From Hydrangea macrophylla (Eukaryota > Streptophyta > Magnoliopsida > Cornales > Hydrangeaceae): DNA of 64,000 nucleotides. The stretch lies in assembly GCA_033977485.1 (NCBI GenBank), contig CM066994.1, positions 11,720,001 to 11,784,000 on the forward strand, given 5' to 3'. Below, in pieces: positions 1 through 12,062 of the stretch. The first letter of the stretch is position 1, and the number at the start of each line of letters is the position of its first letter. Below the pieces are notes generated by a model. That model was not told the origin of the DNA. It saw only the letters and a program-made list of their open reading frames with translations, and did no database searches. A program made the position numbers and the translations under genes.

Positions 1-92
1 AATTTTGCCACCGTCGCATTACAAAGATACTCTCACCGCAATCTCAACACGTCACACTTTGGTACACAATAACCAGGGAGTGTCCACCACAT

Positions 93-124
93 AATCTCAA
101 TCTCAATCTCAATCTCAATCTCAT
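93..124. repeat. (AATCTC)n hexanucleotide repeat
   Basis: About five tandem AATCTC units. The flanking bases 1-387 show no recognisable gene or transposon end. Confidence 0.9.
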
Positions 125-387
125 ACTCTTTCCACGCTGACTGACACCCACATGCATGTACCACTGACTCCACATGTATGTCATGAACCTTAAACATGAA
201 GGAATTTGCTGAATTAAAGGAACAACGTACGTACGGGGATTTATAAGTCGCAATTCATTGTTTTAATCTTTCCAACATAACCAATAGCATTCTGTTCTAA
301 TAAAATTCCCAAGAAAAATCTTAACAGTGTTTTAAAATTAATCCAAACAATCCCTTATACGAAAACACACAAAAAACCAGAAACTGC

Positions 388-650
388 CAGAAGTCGCGCG
401 CGCGGGCCGCCCGCGCGAAAGGTCGCTCGCGCGATGTGCCCAAATTTTGTTTTATTATAAAAACCTTTCTTTCTGCCTGAAATCAGCCACCTCGCGCGCG
501 CGGGTCGCTCGCGCGAAAGGTCTCTCGCGCGACCCTCGCTCTCGCGACCTGCCTATTTTTCATTTTCTTTATAAACTTTTATATCTGCCTGAATGCACGT
601 GGCTCGCGCACGCGAATCGCTCGCGCAGGCCGCTCGCGCGATAGCGCGCG
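388..650. repeat. GC-rich triplicated palindrome clusters
   Basis: Three clusters (starting near 394, 492 and 604) each hold three or four near-palindromes of the form TCGCTCGCGCGA, 13-16 bp apart. About 50-60 bp of AT-rich sequence containing 'tctgcctgaa' separates the clusters, so the larger unit is about 98-112 bp. The CpG-dense blocks stand out sharply from the AT-rich surroundings. This probably lies in an LTR or similar repeat, but I cannot see its ends. Confidence 0.75.
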
Positions 651-1950
651 AGATAAAGCAGAGACTTCGTCTTCTTCGTCAGAACTGCTCTGTTTCAGTT
701 TTAGGGGTCTTTTTGACCCACTTTCAATTCCGGAAGTTACTAGGCCTTATTATATATGAATCTCTTTGTTTTTCAATGAGGTTTAAGAATCCATAACTAA
801 TTTTACATGAATCAATCTATAACTCAAGAATTTTATGAAAAACTAAAAGATCACAAAACTAATTTTCTTATATACTTTCTCATGTGAACAAATTAAGGTC
901 TAATACTTTGACAGGAGCTTCTATGTATCATAATCTTTCATAATCATCTCTGAAAACAAGTTTTGGTTAAGATTGAAAATTTCCATATTTCTAAGCTTTG
1001 AACCTCAACCGTAAAATCATCAATGGGGATTTACAAAATTAAACAAATACACAGCAATTAATATGAAATTACATTCTTAGTGAGTTAATAATACTCACTG
1101 TTTGACAAAGATGAAGACATGATAATATGTTGAGAAAGAATTTGCAATATAAGAACTCCTTTGAAGCTTCAAGCTATGGAGGTCCAAACTCTCTCTAAAA
1201 TTCTGAAACTAACTCTCAAACTCTCTCTCTTTTCTCTCTGAATTTCATTCTGCTGAAATTGTGTGTGTGTGTGTAGTGTATAAATAGAGAAGCCAAAGGA
1301 TGAGCTTGGGCTCCAAGCAAATTCTAACATACTCAACAAATTGGATTTTAATTAGTTAAATGCATATATAAAGTTATACACAGTCCATGTATATAATGCA
1401 TATACGTATATACACTCCCAGAACATCTGAAGAGGCAAGCTTAGACTAGTAGGGGGCAACAAGAAAGTGTTTGGGAAATCAAGCTTATGGCATAAACTAA
1501 TACACAAAATAGGAGCACAACCAAACAAGGTTTTAACAAATGATTAGTTTGCCATAATTGGAAAGTAATGTGTAGTCACTTCCACTTTACATCGCTTCCA
1601 AAATCTGTGGAAGTAAATGCGGCGTGGACAGTTTTAATCGTAAACTGGTATTTTCGGGGTGCGGTGTTCACCACAAAAATACAGAAAATTCGTTTTAACA
1701 TAGGAAGTGATTTTCTGGTTTCATACAAATACTGATTGGGTTAAAAGAAAACATTTCCACCTTTTTGAAATACATATTTGAAATTCAATACAGGTATTAC
1801 TAAATTTACAGAAATTACAGTTTGACCCCAAAAGAATTTCAATTATGAAGTAAAGCAAGAAATAAATTCTAAACATAAGAATTGTAATTAGATAAATGCA
1901 GACAATACAATTTGATTTAAAAATATGTCAATTCAAATACAGATTAATTA
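651..1950. other. No gene seen; AT-rich repeat-like sequence
   Basis: There is no coding signal. A (GT)n run and a TATA-like box (gtataaatagag, about 1278-1289) follow a CT-rich stretch, as in many plant LTR leader regions, but I could not find a matching LTR end. Confidence 0.5.
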
Positions 1951-3286
1951 TTAAAGGCAAATGCAGGTTGTTACAACCATATTGTCTAACTCAAAAACCA
2001 TTTGGAAGTCATGCTTGCTCAAAAGAGAACCAGACACTAGGTTCTTGAGAATTTCAGGCACATATAGGACATTGTTCAAAGTTAGCTCTTTCCCTGAAGT
2101 TATCTTCAGAATTATCTTTCCTTGACCTTCCACATCAGAAGAGGCTGAGTTGCCCATGAACATTTTCTCACCATTATTCATTGGCTCGAAGGAAGTGAAC
2201 ATTGCTTTGTTAGAGCTATGTGGCGAGTGGCACCAGTGTCTATCCATCATTCCTTTGGATTTGAACCCACAAAGTTTACTTCAGAGACCACAACGGACAA
2301 ATTGATTTTTGAAAAATCCCTTGAGATATAGTCTAATTCTACCATGTTAGCCTCTTGATTTTTTCTTGACTTTCTTTTATGGCAGACAATACTCAGAAGC
2401 ACGGTGTCTAGTTTTTCCACAGTTGTAGCACTTTCCTTGAAACTGAAATTTAGGCTTCTTGGTGATACAACCTTTAGGCCCCATTTTGTATCCTTTTCCA
2501 GAAAAGGATTTCTTCTTCACGCTTGAACTTTGACCATGTTCAACCACATTAGCCTTGACCACAATGTTATTTCCCACTTTCCTATCAGCCCTTTGTTTTC
2601 TTCCTCAATGCGAAGTCTAACAATGAGATCTTCAATTTTCATATCCTTTTGCTAGTGCTTTAAGTAGTTCTTGAAATCTTTCCAAGCAAGGGGTAGTTTT
2701 TCAATGATTGCAGCAACCTGAAAGTTTTCACTCAAGGTCATCCCTTTAGCATAGATTTCATGTAAGATCACTTGCAACTCCTGAACTTGACTGATCACAG
2801 TCTTTGAGTCTACCATTTTATAATCGAAGAATCTCCCCAATACAAATTTCTTTGACCCGACATCCTCAGTTTTGTACTTCTGTCTAATGACTCCCACAGT
2901 TCCTTAGCAGTGGTCTTAACAGTATACACATTATAGAGTGTATCGTGTAAGCCATTCAGCACATAATTTCGGCATAGAAAGTCCGAGTGCTTCCAAGCAT
3001 CAATGGCTAGCACAACTTCTCGATCTTGTTCATTCTCATTAGGAATAGGAGCATCTTCCTTCAAGAACCTCGCAAGGTTCAAGGTGGTAAGATAAACCAA
3101 CATCTTTTGCTGTCATCTTTTGAAATCTACACCATTAAATTTTTTGGGTTTCTCCTTGTGGTTCACAGGAACCGTTTGGATTGAGGAAAACTTCACAGGG
3201 ATCGAACCAATCACCACAGTGTTGGAGCCAGTAGCATCGTCGGTTGCAATAGGGTTCGCAGCAGGGTTCACGGTCTCATTTGCCAT
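1951..3286 (-). pseudogene. Ty1/copia gag-protease fragment, broken
   Basis: Read on the minus strand from the ATG at 3286, this gives a copia gag with a UBN2-type core, then a zinc knuckle starting CYNCGK near 2400-2430 (last Cys separated by an altered spacing), then the start of the protease/pre-integrase region with 'MGNSA' and 'SGSLLSK' motifs. Frameshifts near 2890 and stop codons near 2650 and 2350 split it into at least four pieces. No integrase or reverse transcriptase follows to the left. The 1.1-kb LTR at 3480-4613 lies where this element's 5' LTR would be. Gag and protease package and mature the element's RNA in a cytoplasmic particle; this copy cannot make them. Confidence 0.85.
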
Positions 3287-3479
3287 TTATGAAAATATTG
3301 CCAAAGTAAAAATTAAATCCAAAATAAGAAAAGGATTGGATCCTTTTCTTATAATTACTTTCAGAATTAAAACTAAAAATAAATTATGTTGAATAATAAT
3401 TTTTTTTCCTTTGAAACCAAGCTACTTCTGTTGACAATTTAATTTAATTTTATTATTAAAAACAAATATGTTTTAAGCT

Positions 3480-4613
3480 TGTTGGAAAATTGTATAGATA
3501 AACTGGTTGAATACAATTAGCGGAAAATAGAAGCAGTACAAGAAATAATCTAATAACACAAAAATTGAAACTGCCTATAGAAATAAAAAATTACAGTAGC
3601 TAAAAGAAAGCATAAACTGAAAATTAATCAAACCAACTATGTCTGTGACTCTTTCTCTGGAAATCTGAAGAACTGGAAGGAGGAACTCGTGAAGAACAGT
3701 CTGGAAAATGTGTCTTTAGACTGAGGGAGAGTTTATATAGGATGATCATTAACCTTTTCAATTTCTGTAACTACAAACTGTTCAATTTCTGCAACAGTTT
3801 AGAAATTCCAAAGGATCACTCAATACAGAAATTGTAAAACTAAAACTTGGGGGTCTAAAAAGAAATACTGTGTGTGGGTCGCATCCACGACCACGACCCG
3901 GCACGGCCAGTCGGACGGACGACAGCGGTGGCATGCTCGCATGTGCGCGTGTGTGGAGTAAACCCAAAGGGCCTTAGGTCCTCCCCCTTCCACAAAACTG
4001 GTTACCCCTTAGGACCCAAACCCAAACATGAAGTAGCCTTATGAATACACTAAAGACTTCTTCTAGTTTTCCTATGTGGGACAAGGCAAGTTGTGAACCT
4101 TTTCCATTTCAACAACTCCTTGTAAGGGGCAACCTTTGAGCATTAATTTCTTATTCACTCATCAATAGTTTTGGACATGTGAGTATTCAAACTTCATCTC
4201 ATCATGGAGGAGAATGGCCGGTCGGATGGATGGCGACGGCAGCTCGCTCGCGTGTGCGTGTGTGTGGAGTAAACCTAAAGGGCCTTAGGTCCTTCCCTTC
4301 CACAAAACTGGGTACCCCTTGGGACCCAAACCCAAAACATGAAGTAGCCTTATAAATACACTAAAGACTTCTTCTAGTTTTCCTATGTGGGACAAGACAA
4401 GTTGTGAACCTTTTCTATTTCATCAACTCCTTGTAAGAGGCAACCTTTAAGCAATAATTTCTTATTCACCCATCAATAGTTTTGGACATGTGAGTATTCA
4501 AACTTCATCTCCTCATGGAGGATAACACAAATGTACAAGGACCCCACTCAAATTCTAAGTGAGTCCCACTTTTATTAGGCCTTAAACATGGCCAAACACA
4601 TATTTATCCAACA
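3480..4613 (-). mobile_element. Copia LTR, probable 5' LTR of the broken element
   Basis: On the plus strand the block begins TGTTGGAAAATT and ends TTTATCCAACA, matching inverted TG...CA ends. It lies directly upstream, in the minus sense, of the gag fragment. No partner LTR is present in the window. Its length is 1134 bp, part of which comes from an internal tandem duplication. I did not recognise a primer-binding site next to it. Confidence 0.75.
3904..4522. repeat. ~309-bp tandem duplication inside the LTR
   Basis: The stretch from 'ggccagtcggacgg' (3904) to 'ttcatctcatcatggagg' recurs from 4213 to about 4522 with scattered substitutions. Both copies contain 'aaagggccttaggtcc' and 'tcaatagttttggacatgtg'. 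Confidence 0.9.
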
Positions 4614-5449
4614 AGTAATGCCTATGATTTTGCAATTATCTTTTCTTTCTGAACTTCTAAAAAAGTATCTATAATCCAAACTTATAGATGGGAAGGATTT
4701 GGTGTACTATAGAGGCCTAAAAGGGTTTATTAGGGTCAAACTTCTGCCTACTTTCCTCCCCTTTTGATAAGTTCATTTCAGATTTCAGTTTTGGAAAACA
4801 AAATTCTAAAAATGTAATTATGTCAGGATACTTTTTACCTTTGAATATACCATGCCATGCTCATTAAAGTAATAAAAAAAAGGACACCATTGAAATATTC
4901 TCGTAAAGTTTATTTGCCAACCAACACATTAAGGTAGTATGATTATCCAATAAGGAAACCGATCATTTTATGGTTTGAATATCCTAATTCCTATGTATAA
5001 CACATCTTTTTTCTATAGTGTTGTAGTTTTTACTTTGTTTAGACTTAGTGAATTTTGTTTCATATATTTGTAGCCTTGAATAATATTTGGAGAGGGTAAT
5101 TCTGGAAACACAATTAGCTCATATTCCTTTTGGAAGGTTAAAAAATGAGTAGTTTGTGATTTAACTCAGTAAAATTGTTGGAATGTGATATATATTTTGA
5201 GCTATTAAAAACATGGTTTTTCTAAACAAATTAAACTTATACTGTATTACAATTGATTTGAATTATTCCAAAAAAAACATACAGAATAAATTTTCCATTT
5301 CCTTTTTTGAGCATAAAAGGCGTCTTAAGGAGGAATATGGTTAGTGAATTTTGTATCAACATGATGAGTTGGATTTAGTGTTGGATTTATGTTCATTAAT
5401 TTTTTGTTTATAATGTGTTGGCAATAATGTTGGTTGGCTATGCTGTATA
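4614..5449. other. No gene seen
   Basis: AT-rich sequence without a supported ORF or transposon end. Earlier exons of the JmjC relic at 5450 were looked for here and not found. Confidence 0.6.
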
Positions 5450-5536
5450 TGAATTGAACCATAGACTTATGTGCAAAAACTTGGAGATGCAGTCTTTATA
5501 TCTGCTGGTTGTCCTCACCAAGTTAGAAATTTGAAG
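5450..5536 (+). pseudogene. JmjC demethylase exon relic (JMJ25/IBM1-like)
   Basis: This short stretch reads as the C-terminal end of a JmjC domain, with 'QKLGDAVFISAGCPHQ' followed by 'VRNLK' and then a GTAAAA donor-like site at 5537. In plant KDM3-type H3K9 demethylases this is the segment around the last iron-binding histidine (the H of 'CPHQ'), followed by an intron. Two in-frame stops lie just upstream: a TGA at 5450 and a TAG at 5462, the latter where the family has a Trp codon. The next exon was not found. This is a dead fragment of a captured or duplicated gene. I am fairly sure of the domain and less sure of the subfamily. Confidence 0.7.
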
Positions 5537-6665
5537 GTAAAAAAGATTGTATAACTGTGGATTCTAATACTCTCTACTATGTTTAAGATAGATTGAAAAA
5601 TGAAGCTACTATTGCGTTAGTCATTAACAGTAATCTGTGAGCAAGTGCCGTGCCCTCTCAACTCTTTCGTAGTTTTTTTGGGGTTGACAACATATTACTC
5701 GGTATACAATTTGCAAGAAAAAAAAAATTAAAAATTAGGAGAGATCCTATTTTGAATCACTTTGATGATGATTTTTAGGTTTCTGTTGATGATATCACAG
5801 TGCATCCCGGAGATGATTTATTCTCCACCATTGTTTATTGCTTGTAATTTCAACCCTTGAGTGTACCTAGGTTCTATGTCATTTGACGCCTTGTTACCAC
5901 AATAATTAGCATTGACTCATTTTAGTTCCCTTGGAGTTGATGAGGCGTTGGCCATTTAAACTTTTCTCACATTTTTCAATTTTCAGTTTTATTTTTGTTT
6001 GTGTTCTAATGTGTATTATTGGACCTTTCTAGGTACTTCCATTCCTATACGCGTGTTTAGGTTTTTAATGTTCTCATGCTAACAATTGATCATTTCTTTG
6101 TAACCTATTTTTTCTGGTGAGTTACACTCACCTCCCCTTGGGTATGACATAAATACAGGGACCTCCCTCATATAATTGAATGTTACACTGACCTCCCCCA
6201 AAGTTTATACTTAAGTACATGAACCTCCCCTCTGTTAGTCAATCATGGGTAACGACTGACCATACTAAAATTGACATTCTTAAGGTTTAACTAACTTTTT
6301 TCAAATAATCATTTTAACCTTGGTAGCTAATAATTAAGAAATGAAAAATACAATACTATATGTTTCCGTGTATGTCTCTCTTGCTTCCCTCTCCACCACC
6401 ACAACCACCACCGTCATCATCGTCCCCGACCCTATTCCACCACTGCTCACCAAATTCAGAGAATCAACAATGCATCAACCTTTCTAACATTTACATTCTA
6501 CCTCTTCCTTAAAGTTTTTCTCTCTTTTTTCCTTGTGCCCTGTTTCTCTCTCTCCCCACTCTCTTGCCCCACCAATCGATAAAATCCATCAACCCCACCA
6601 CAAACCTAGTTCTCCCTTACAGGTTGTGTCTAGAAGGTTGAGTCCAAAAATCCCACGGCTACTAA
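5537..6665. other. No gene; degenerate repeats near 6122-6235
   Basis: About four weak copies of a roughly 37-bp unit ('ttacactcacctcccc', 'acagggacctccctc', 'ttacactgacctccccc', 'acatgaacctcccc') lie at 6122-6235. The rest is non-coding and AT-rich, with a C-rich low-complexity stretch near 6380-6440. Confidence 0.55.
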
Positions 6666-7168
6666 GGGTGGCAATTTTTGACACGACACGACACGACAAC
6701 CCTACACAAAATAAACTGGTTTGGGTTTTGCGTATATGGGTATGGGTCATAAATGGGTCCACCATTTTAACACGATTAATAAATGGGTTGGGTCATGTTT
6801 TAAGCAGGTCAACCTGTATAACTTGTTTGACCCGATTATGAGGGTATTTTTGGAAATATACAATACTGTTTTTAATTTTTTTCCCTTCAATCCGGGTCAT
6901 TTATTTTTCAATATTAATTCAATGAACTATATAAAGATGAATGGTTTTTAATATTTTGGTACTTAAAGATGATGTGTCAATATATTAAATAGGTCATGTT
7001 GAAGAATTTATGTAGACCATTAACCGATTTGTTCATTACATGGGTTGGACGGGTTAAATGGGTAACCTATGTAATGCATTAGTCGGGTTTTGGTTTAGGT
7101 TTTTGACAAGTTTAAAAAATGACTTGATTACGATATTGCACGATTATGACAGGATACGATTGCCACCC
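6666..7168. mobile_element. hAT-like non-autonomous element
   Basis: Ten-bp perfect terminal inverted repeats, GGGTGGCAAT and ATTGCCACCC, bound 503 bp. Subterminal simple repeats (acacgacacgacacgac near 6680, gggttgg/gggtaa motifs further in) resemble those of the other hAT-like elements in this window. I could not recover a clean 8-bp target duplication. There is no transposase. Confidence 0.65.
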
Positions 7169-9479
7169 ATGTCAGCTACCTCTCTCGACCATGCCCTTAA
7201 CTGCGCCAAAGATTAGTTACTATACTCAATTCCAAGGTCAAAATCAGTGAACCTCAACCACCAGATCTCCATTGACTCAATTGAGCATTCGATATCAAGA
7301 AATGTGGCTTGTTTCGTGTAAATTACACAAACAAACAAGAGCATGGATGTACCATCTTTTTCTATTGGAACATCCAATTAAATTATAATCTAATTTGAAA
7401 GCAATATAGTCAAACACCTGGTAGTAGTGTGCATAAACCACTGCAACTCCCGTAACAACCAAACACGTATACAAAACCACCATCCCGTGATCCAAAATCG
7501 CCACATCTAAATCAAATCAATTCATTTTTATGGTTCACCCATCATCTTACGCTTCACAAATGTCATCAATATATACTGTTGACCGATTCAATTTCACTGA
7601 AATCAACAAACCAATTTCATGAATATTTTTTAACCAGTCCACTTCTCTGCTGGAAGACTGTTCCACCATTGCCACCTATACACTGCCACTCCACCTTGCC
7701 CCATCCCACATGTAACCTCACCATGCAAACGAGATCAAGGGTCGTGTTGGCTATGGCTCAGAAGAAAAGAAGTTTGTGGTGGTTCTGCGGTTGTTGGGTG
7801 GTGGTGGTGGTGGCTGGTTTTCTTTGGCTAAAAGACACTGCCCGTGGTAGTGGCTCGATACGACGTGAGTTACTAATTTAATTTCGAGGGAGAAAGGAAC
7901 TAATTAGTGATTCGATGGGAGGTGTTCTTCGTGTATTTTTTATTTTTACATTGAAAGGAAGATTCTATTTAAGTATATTATTTGTTTGGAGTATATGTAT
8001 TTTCACATCCAAATGTAACACTGTTGGTCTTCCCTTACTGACAAGGAAGATCGGTGCAATTTTTGAATTATACAAGAGGTCTCGTATTTAGTCATACCTC
8101 ATGGGAGGTGACTGTAGTTTACCCATTTGTTTTGTTTTTTTTTTTTTAGTTCAAAATTCACTAAAAATTGTAAACCTAAATATGTCCTAGACTACAAGGT
8201 GCAGGCGAGGGCGGATGCAACCTTTGGACTTTTCTTGCCCTAGGTTCAACCCCTTGAAACAGGCCCAACCCATGCACACTTTCCTTGTGCCTTTTGAAAA
8301 GCCCAAGGCGCAAAGCCCACACCTCAACAAAATAATGAAATAACAACTCTGTTAGGCCTCAGACTAAGGCCATACTCATACGCAACTAATATGACCCAAC
8401 TCATATTAGCTTTGGATCCAACTCATCCTAGCTTAGGTCCTATATTGATACCCACGACGACTTACAATTGGAAAAAGACCTTAGACGCAACAAATTGCAA
8501 ACATTTTGATCGAAATGAAGAGAGTCAAGAGACTTACTGTGTATCTTGCTCATTGATTGATGATTTTCAGCCTTTAGGGTATGAAACTTCTTATTGTTCT
8601 TCATTTATGTAAGAAAAGGTGCAACACAAGAAAGCATAATTAAGCAATTATCAATCGTACATGCATAAATAAGCACAAACTTACTTTCATATTCAAATAA
8701 TGAAATATCCAACATTGAATCATTGATAGAACCTAGAGGTCCAGGACAAAAATTTGAGGACGTTTTAACCTTAGCAACGACGATAGGGTCTTATGAAGAT
8801 AAAAATCAATTGAACAAAACTAAGTGTTTTGGTGGAAGAAAATAAATTCCAGTTGTCCCCGTGTATGGCATTGAAATTTATAAGAACAAATATTGTACAT
8901 GACAAAGTCATGTAGGGCTGTCTGGCATGTGTCAGAGGTATGCACCATTTCTGAAGTATCGGTGCTTCATGGCTTTGGCATAAATGTGCTTATTGGGAAC
9001 AAGCGTGCTCCTTATGAAATGCCTTAATGTCGAGAGAGTCATGAAAGTAAGAGATGTCCCTGTGTTTTGAAGTAATTCCCTCTTTGTCCTTCAACTTATT
9101 TATCTTAAATACCCCAAAGTTATACTTCAGTTCCCTCTATACCACTAATTTTAGCATTTGTTCTTAATTTTTGTTTGGTGGTGTTGACACCCTTAATCGC
9201 CATTTTAGGCTGATCACATGGTGGCTAGAGGAAGGGCTAAGACCAAAGATGAAGAAGGGTATTCAGTCCAAAAGCCAGGTAAGCTTCAATCAAGAATTGC
9301 ATGCAGTGGGAGGACTGGTTATCAGTAAGGTATCTATCAGACCAATGCAAAGAGCTTGGGTTGAAGGTTCACCAAGGCATTGGCACGAACGATGAGTTGA
9401 CAATCACTGGGGAAGGGCCCATTCTATATATTACGAAACTGCGTTCCCAGAATTCGTTGACAGTGCGTACAAGTTGGTA
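7169..9479. other. No gene supported
   Basis: Only short, low-complexity open frames occur here (for example 7579-7881 and 9171-9531), and none resembles a protein I know. A T-run lies at 8138-8149. The segment 9190-9470 has balanced composition and could be an old coding or retroelement fragment, but I cannot name it. Confidence 0.5.
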
Positions 9480-10751
9480 CTGCAAAAAAAATTATGTGAA
9501 AACTACAATAACCCTACAAGGGCGGAACTAGGGTTACCTTAAACTGCTAAAACGGATTGCTGTAGTAGACGAATCGAGAACACGGGCTCGATGACAGCTC
9601 ACGATCTTCTACCGTATTCCTTTGCTGCCAGAATATCGAACTGAGTGTGGGCTCTTTCGAAACCCTTTCTGTTTTCTGCTCTCCCTCTTTTACACTCTCT
9701 TTTCTATTCTGAGTTATAATTCTCTATATAGAAAAATGCAAACTTAGAAGAGAGCCAAAGCAGCATATATATAGGCTACGATAGGGACCATAAGAAGTCA
9801 ATAAGGAATAGGCTTCCTTATGGAATTAGGAAACCCTAATTCGAACTGAATCAGATTCCTATTTCCATAAATTATAATTCATACCACTAAAGAATTATAA
9901 TTGCACTCCTACCCTTATCTCAAAAATATATTTCGAGCTCCATGTTATTAAATGCTTATTATCTCCCCATGTTAAGATTACAGATATCCATTAATTAAAT
10001 ATAATTACTGACAATCATATTTAATTAATTTCTTAAAATTCCTTGAGATCCTCTGCTTAACTTATTTGATATGTCGGATACAAAATCCACTTGCAGGGTT
10101 TGACATAATCAAAACTTATAAGCTTTCTCAAGGGGATATCATCAATCCCAAAATTGAGACATGGATTCCATCATTAATTAATATCCACCATACAATTAAT
10201 ATTGCCACCCTATCCAATGAGATATTGACCCATTTAAGGATCTCACTCTTTTAGGGATCAAAGTGTAAAAATCAAATGTACGTGTCTACAAATTAACTTA
10301 GGATTTAGAGCATAAGCACTCATAATAGCCATGAGGTATTAATTATCTTATAAGTCAGTATAAAGATAATTACCCCAAGTCAGTCCCGTTTAATACACAA
10401 AGTGTACCAGCATAGTGAGATGAAACTATGCCGTTTTCCGTAGTCAAGACAAACCTACTACAACACCATGCTGCAGTCCTACCGATGGTGTGTCCAATCC
10501 CATCTAAGACTGTAAACCAAAATCTTACATTCTATAATATCTGATGGCCTGATCTTCCGTATGTAAGCCGAACTCTACACACCAAACCACCTACTATATA
10601 GAATGAGAGACACACATGCATAATATTAAAATAAATAATATAATACAAACATTGCTCACACAGATTCTCATAAAAAATGGATTAACTGATTTTATTAAAT
10701 GAATAATAAATCAACTACATAAAGCATGGCTTTTAGTATATATCCCTAACA
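9480..10751 (-). mobile_element. Copia-type solo LTR, probable
   Basis: The right edge, ...atatatccctaaca at 10751, is the reverse complement of TGTTAGGGATATATACTAAA, a common start of plant copia LTRs. The left edge is placed at TGCAAAAAAAATT (9480), giving TG...CA, but it is uncertain and no target duplication was found. The interior has the CT-rich, TATA-containing look of an LTR (for example 9660-9780). No coding part adjoins it. Confidence 0.5.
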
Positions 10752-11144
10752 CTATAAAGAGGAACAACAAGCCAATGATGGATACATGATGTCCGATTTC
10801 GTATAGACCTCCAATGGGTCGTTGAAGGACTCTACCCCTCTATTGTCAAACACTTACGCATTTTCAGAGGCTAACATGTCCGATGGACTTGAGATTCAGC
10901 CAAGCCTCACAGAGTGAATGATCGATATCTGGCAGCCATCAATCATATACCTCAACAAGGAAACCAACCAAGCCAACCATCTATCATTGGACACATGGTG
11001 ACCAGTGGAAACAAGGGACAACTAAGGAAGGCGGATGGGTATTGAGCAAAGGTGGACTTGCGTTGAACCTGTTAAAGACTTGAATGGTACTCCCCATGGA
11101 AATAGGAACTGCCACCCGCTTTTTAAGGGAAGTAGATGTTGTTT

Positions 11145-11431
11145 GAAAATATAAAATAGGAGGAATATGTTCCAGATTTGTGGGACCCAGCCCAGATTTG
11201 ATTTAGAGAATGCGAGATTTGATATGGTTGAGATAATTGATTTGATATAATCTTTTTATGGAATGTAAATCCCATTATTAATGGGACAAGAATATGATAT
11301 GATTGTTAGTGGGATATGAATTTATTCTCTTCTCCACCCTATATATTTATATTATATATATATAGGTTGGGCGTCTTGTAAACATCAATACAATATCTCT
11401 CTATTCCAAAAGTCTACATGGTATCAGAGCC
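11145..11431 (+). mobile_element. Copia LTR with initiator-Met tRNA primer site
   Basis: A short LTR (about 275 bp, starting near TGTTTGAAAATAT at 11145) ends TCTACA at 11418. TGGTATCAGAGCC (11419-11431), the standard plant copia primer-binding site complementary to the 3' end of initiator methionine tRNA, follows at once. A TATA-like tract lies at about 11340-11365. The following bases fade into unrecognised sequence, so the element is truncated soon after its 5' LTR. Confidence 0.75.
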
Positions 11432-12062
11432 ACCTTAAGTAGGATTTCCATAACAACTGCCACCTCCATTGGCGGGTGGTAGCCCGTTGCCCCAGAACTT
11501 CTGTTTTTGCAGGTTCTTAAAACTTTGTTTCAGAGCAAGTTAGACTTGACATTATTCATTCTTTCTTTTTTCAGCATTTGATTTTTTTTTTTTCCAAATT
11601 TGAGGTTGAGAGTTTTATACGCACGCAAAAGAGAAAAATAAGGGCCACAACTCTTACAGTTTGACCCAAATATGTCTAGATAACTTCGCCGAGCCTCATA
11701 TAGCTTTAGCAAACCTCGTCTGAATGGTGGTCGGGACATACCACGGGAGTTGGCTGATGGTGCAGCGCAACGTGCTCTTCCATGGCTCCATTTTTTTCCC
11801 TTTCTTCCTTGAGAGATAAATGAAGGGTAGAGAGAGAATAACGGGTGGTGTTCAACTCACTAGTACCCATGAAGCACCGACACAGACATATGACATGGAT
11901 ACGACACGACTCGAATACGTTGACACAACATTTCTCAAAAAAGCATGATACGATACGTCGGGGACATGATTTCTCTAAAATATTTATAAAAAATGTATAT
12001 TTCCCATGTTTAATCAAAATTGGCATAAAAGCACATACATTACAACAATATAATGACATTAT

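Noticed and set aside
3120..3392. Plus-strand 90-residue frame
   Set aside because: Antisense of the copia gag N-terminus (start codon at 3286 on the minus strand).
9171..9531. Possible coding fragment with balanced codon use
   Set aside because: No recognisable domain, start context or splice structure; left as unexplained sequence.
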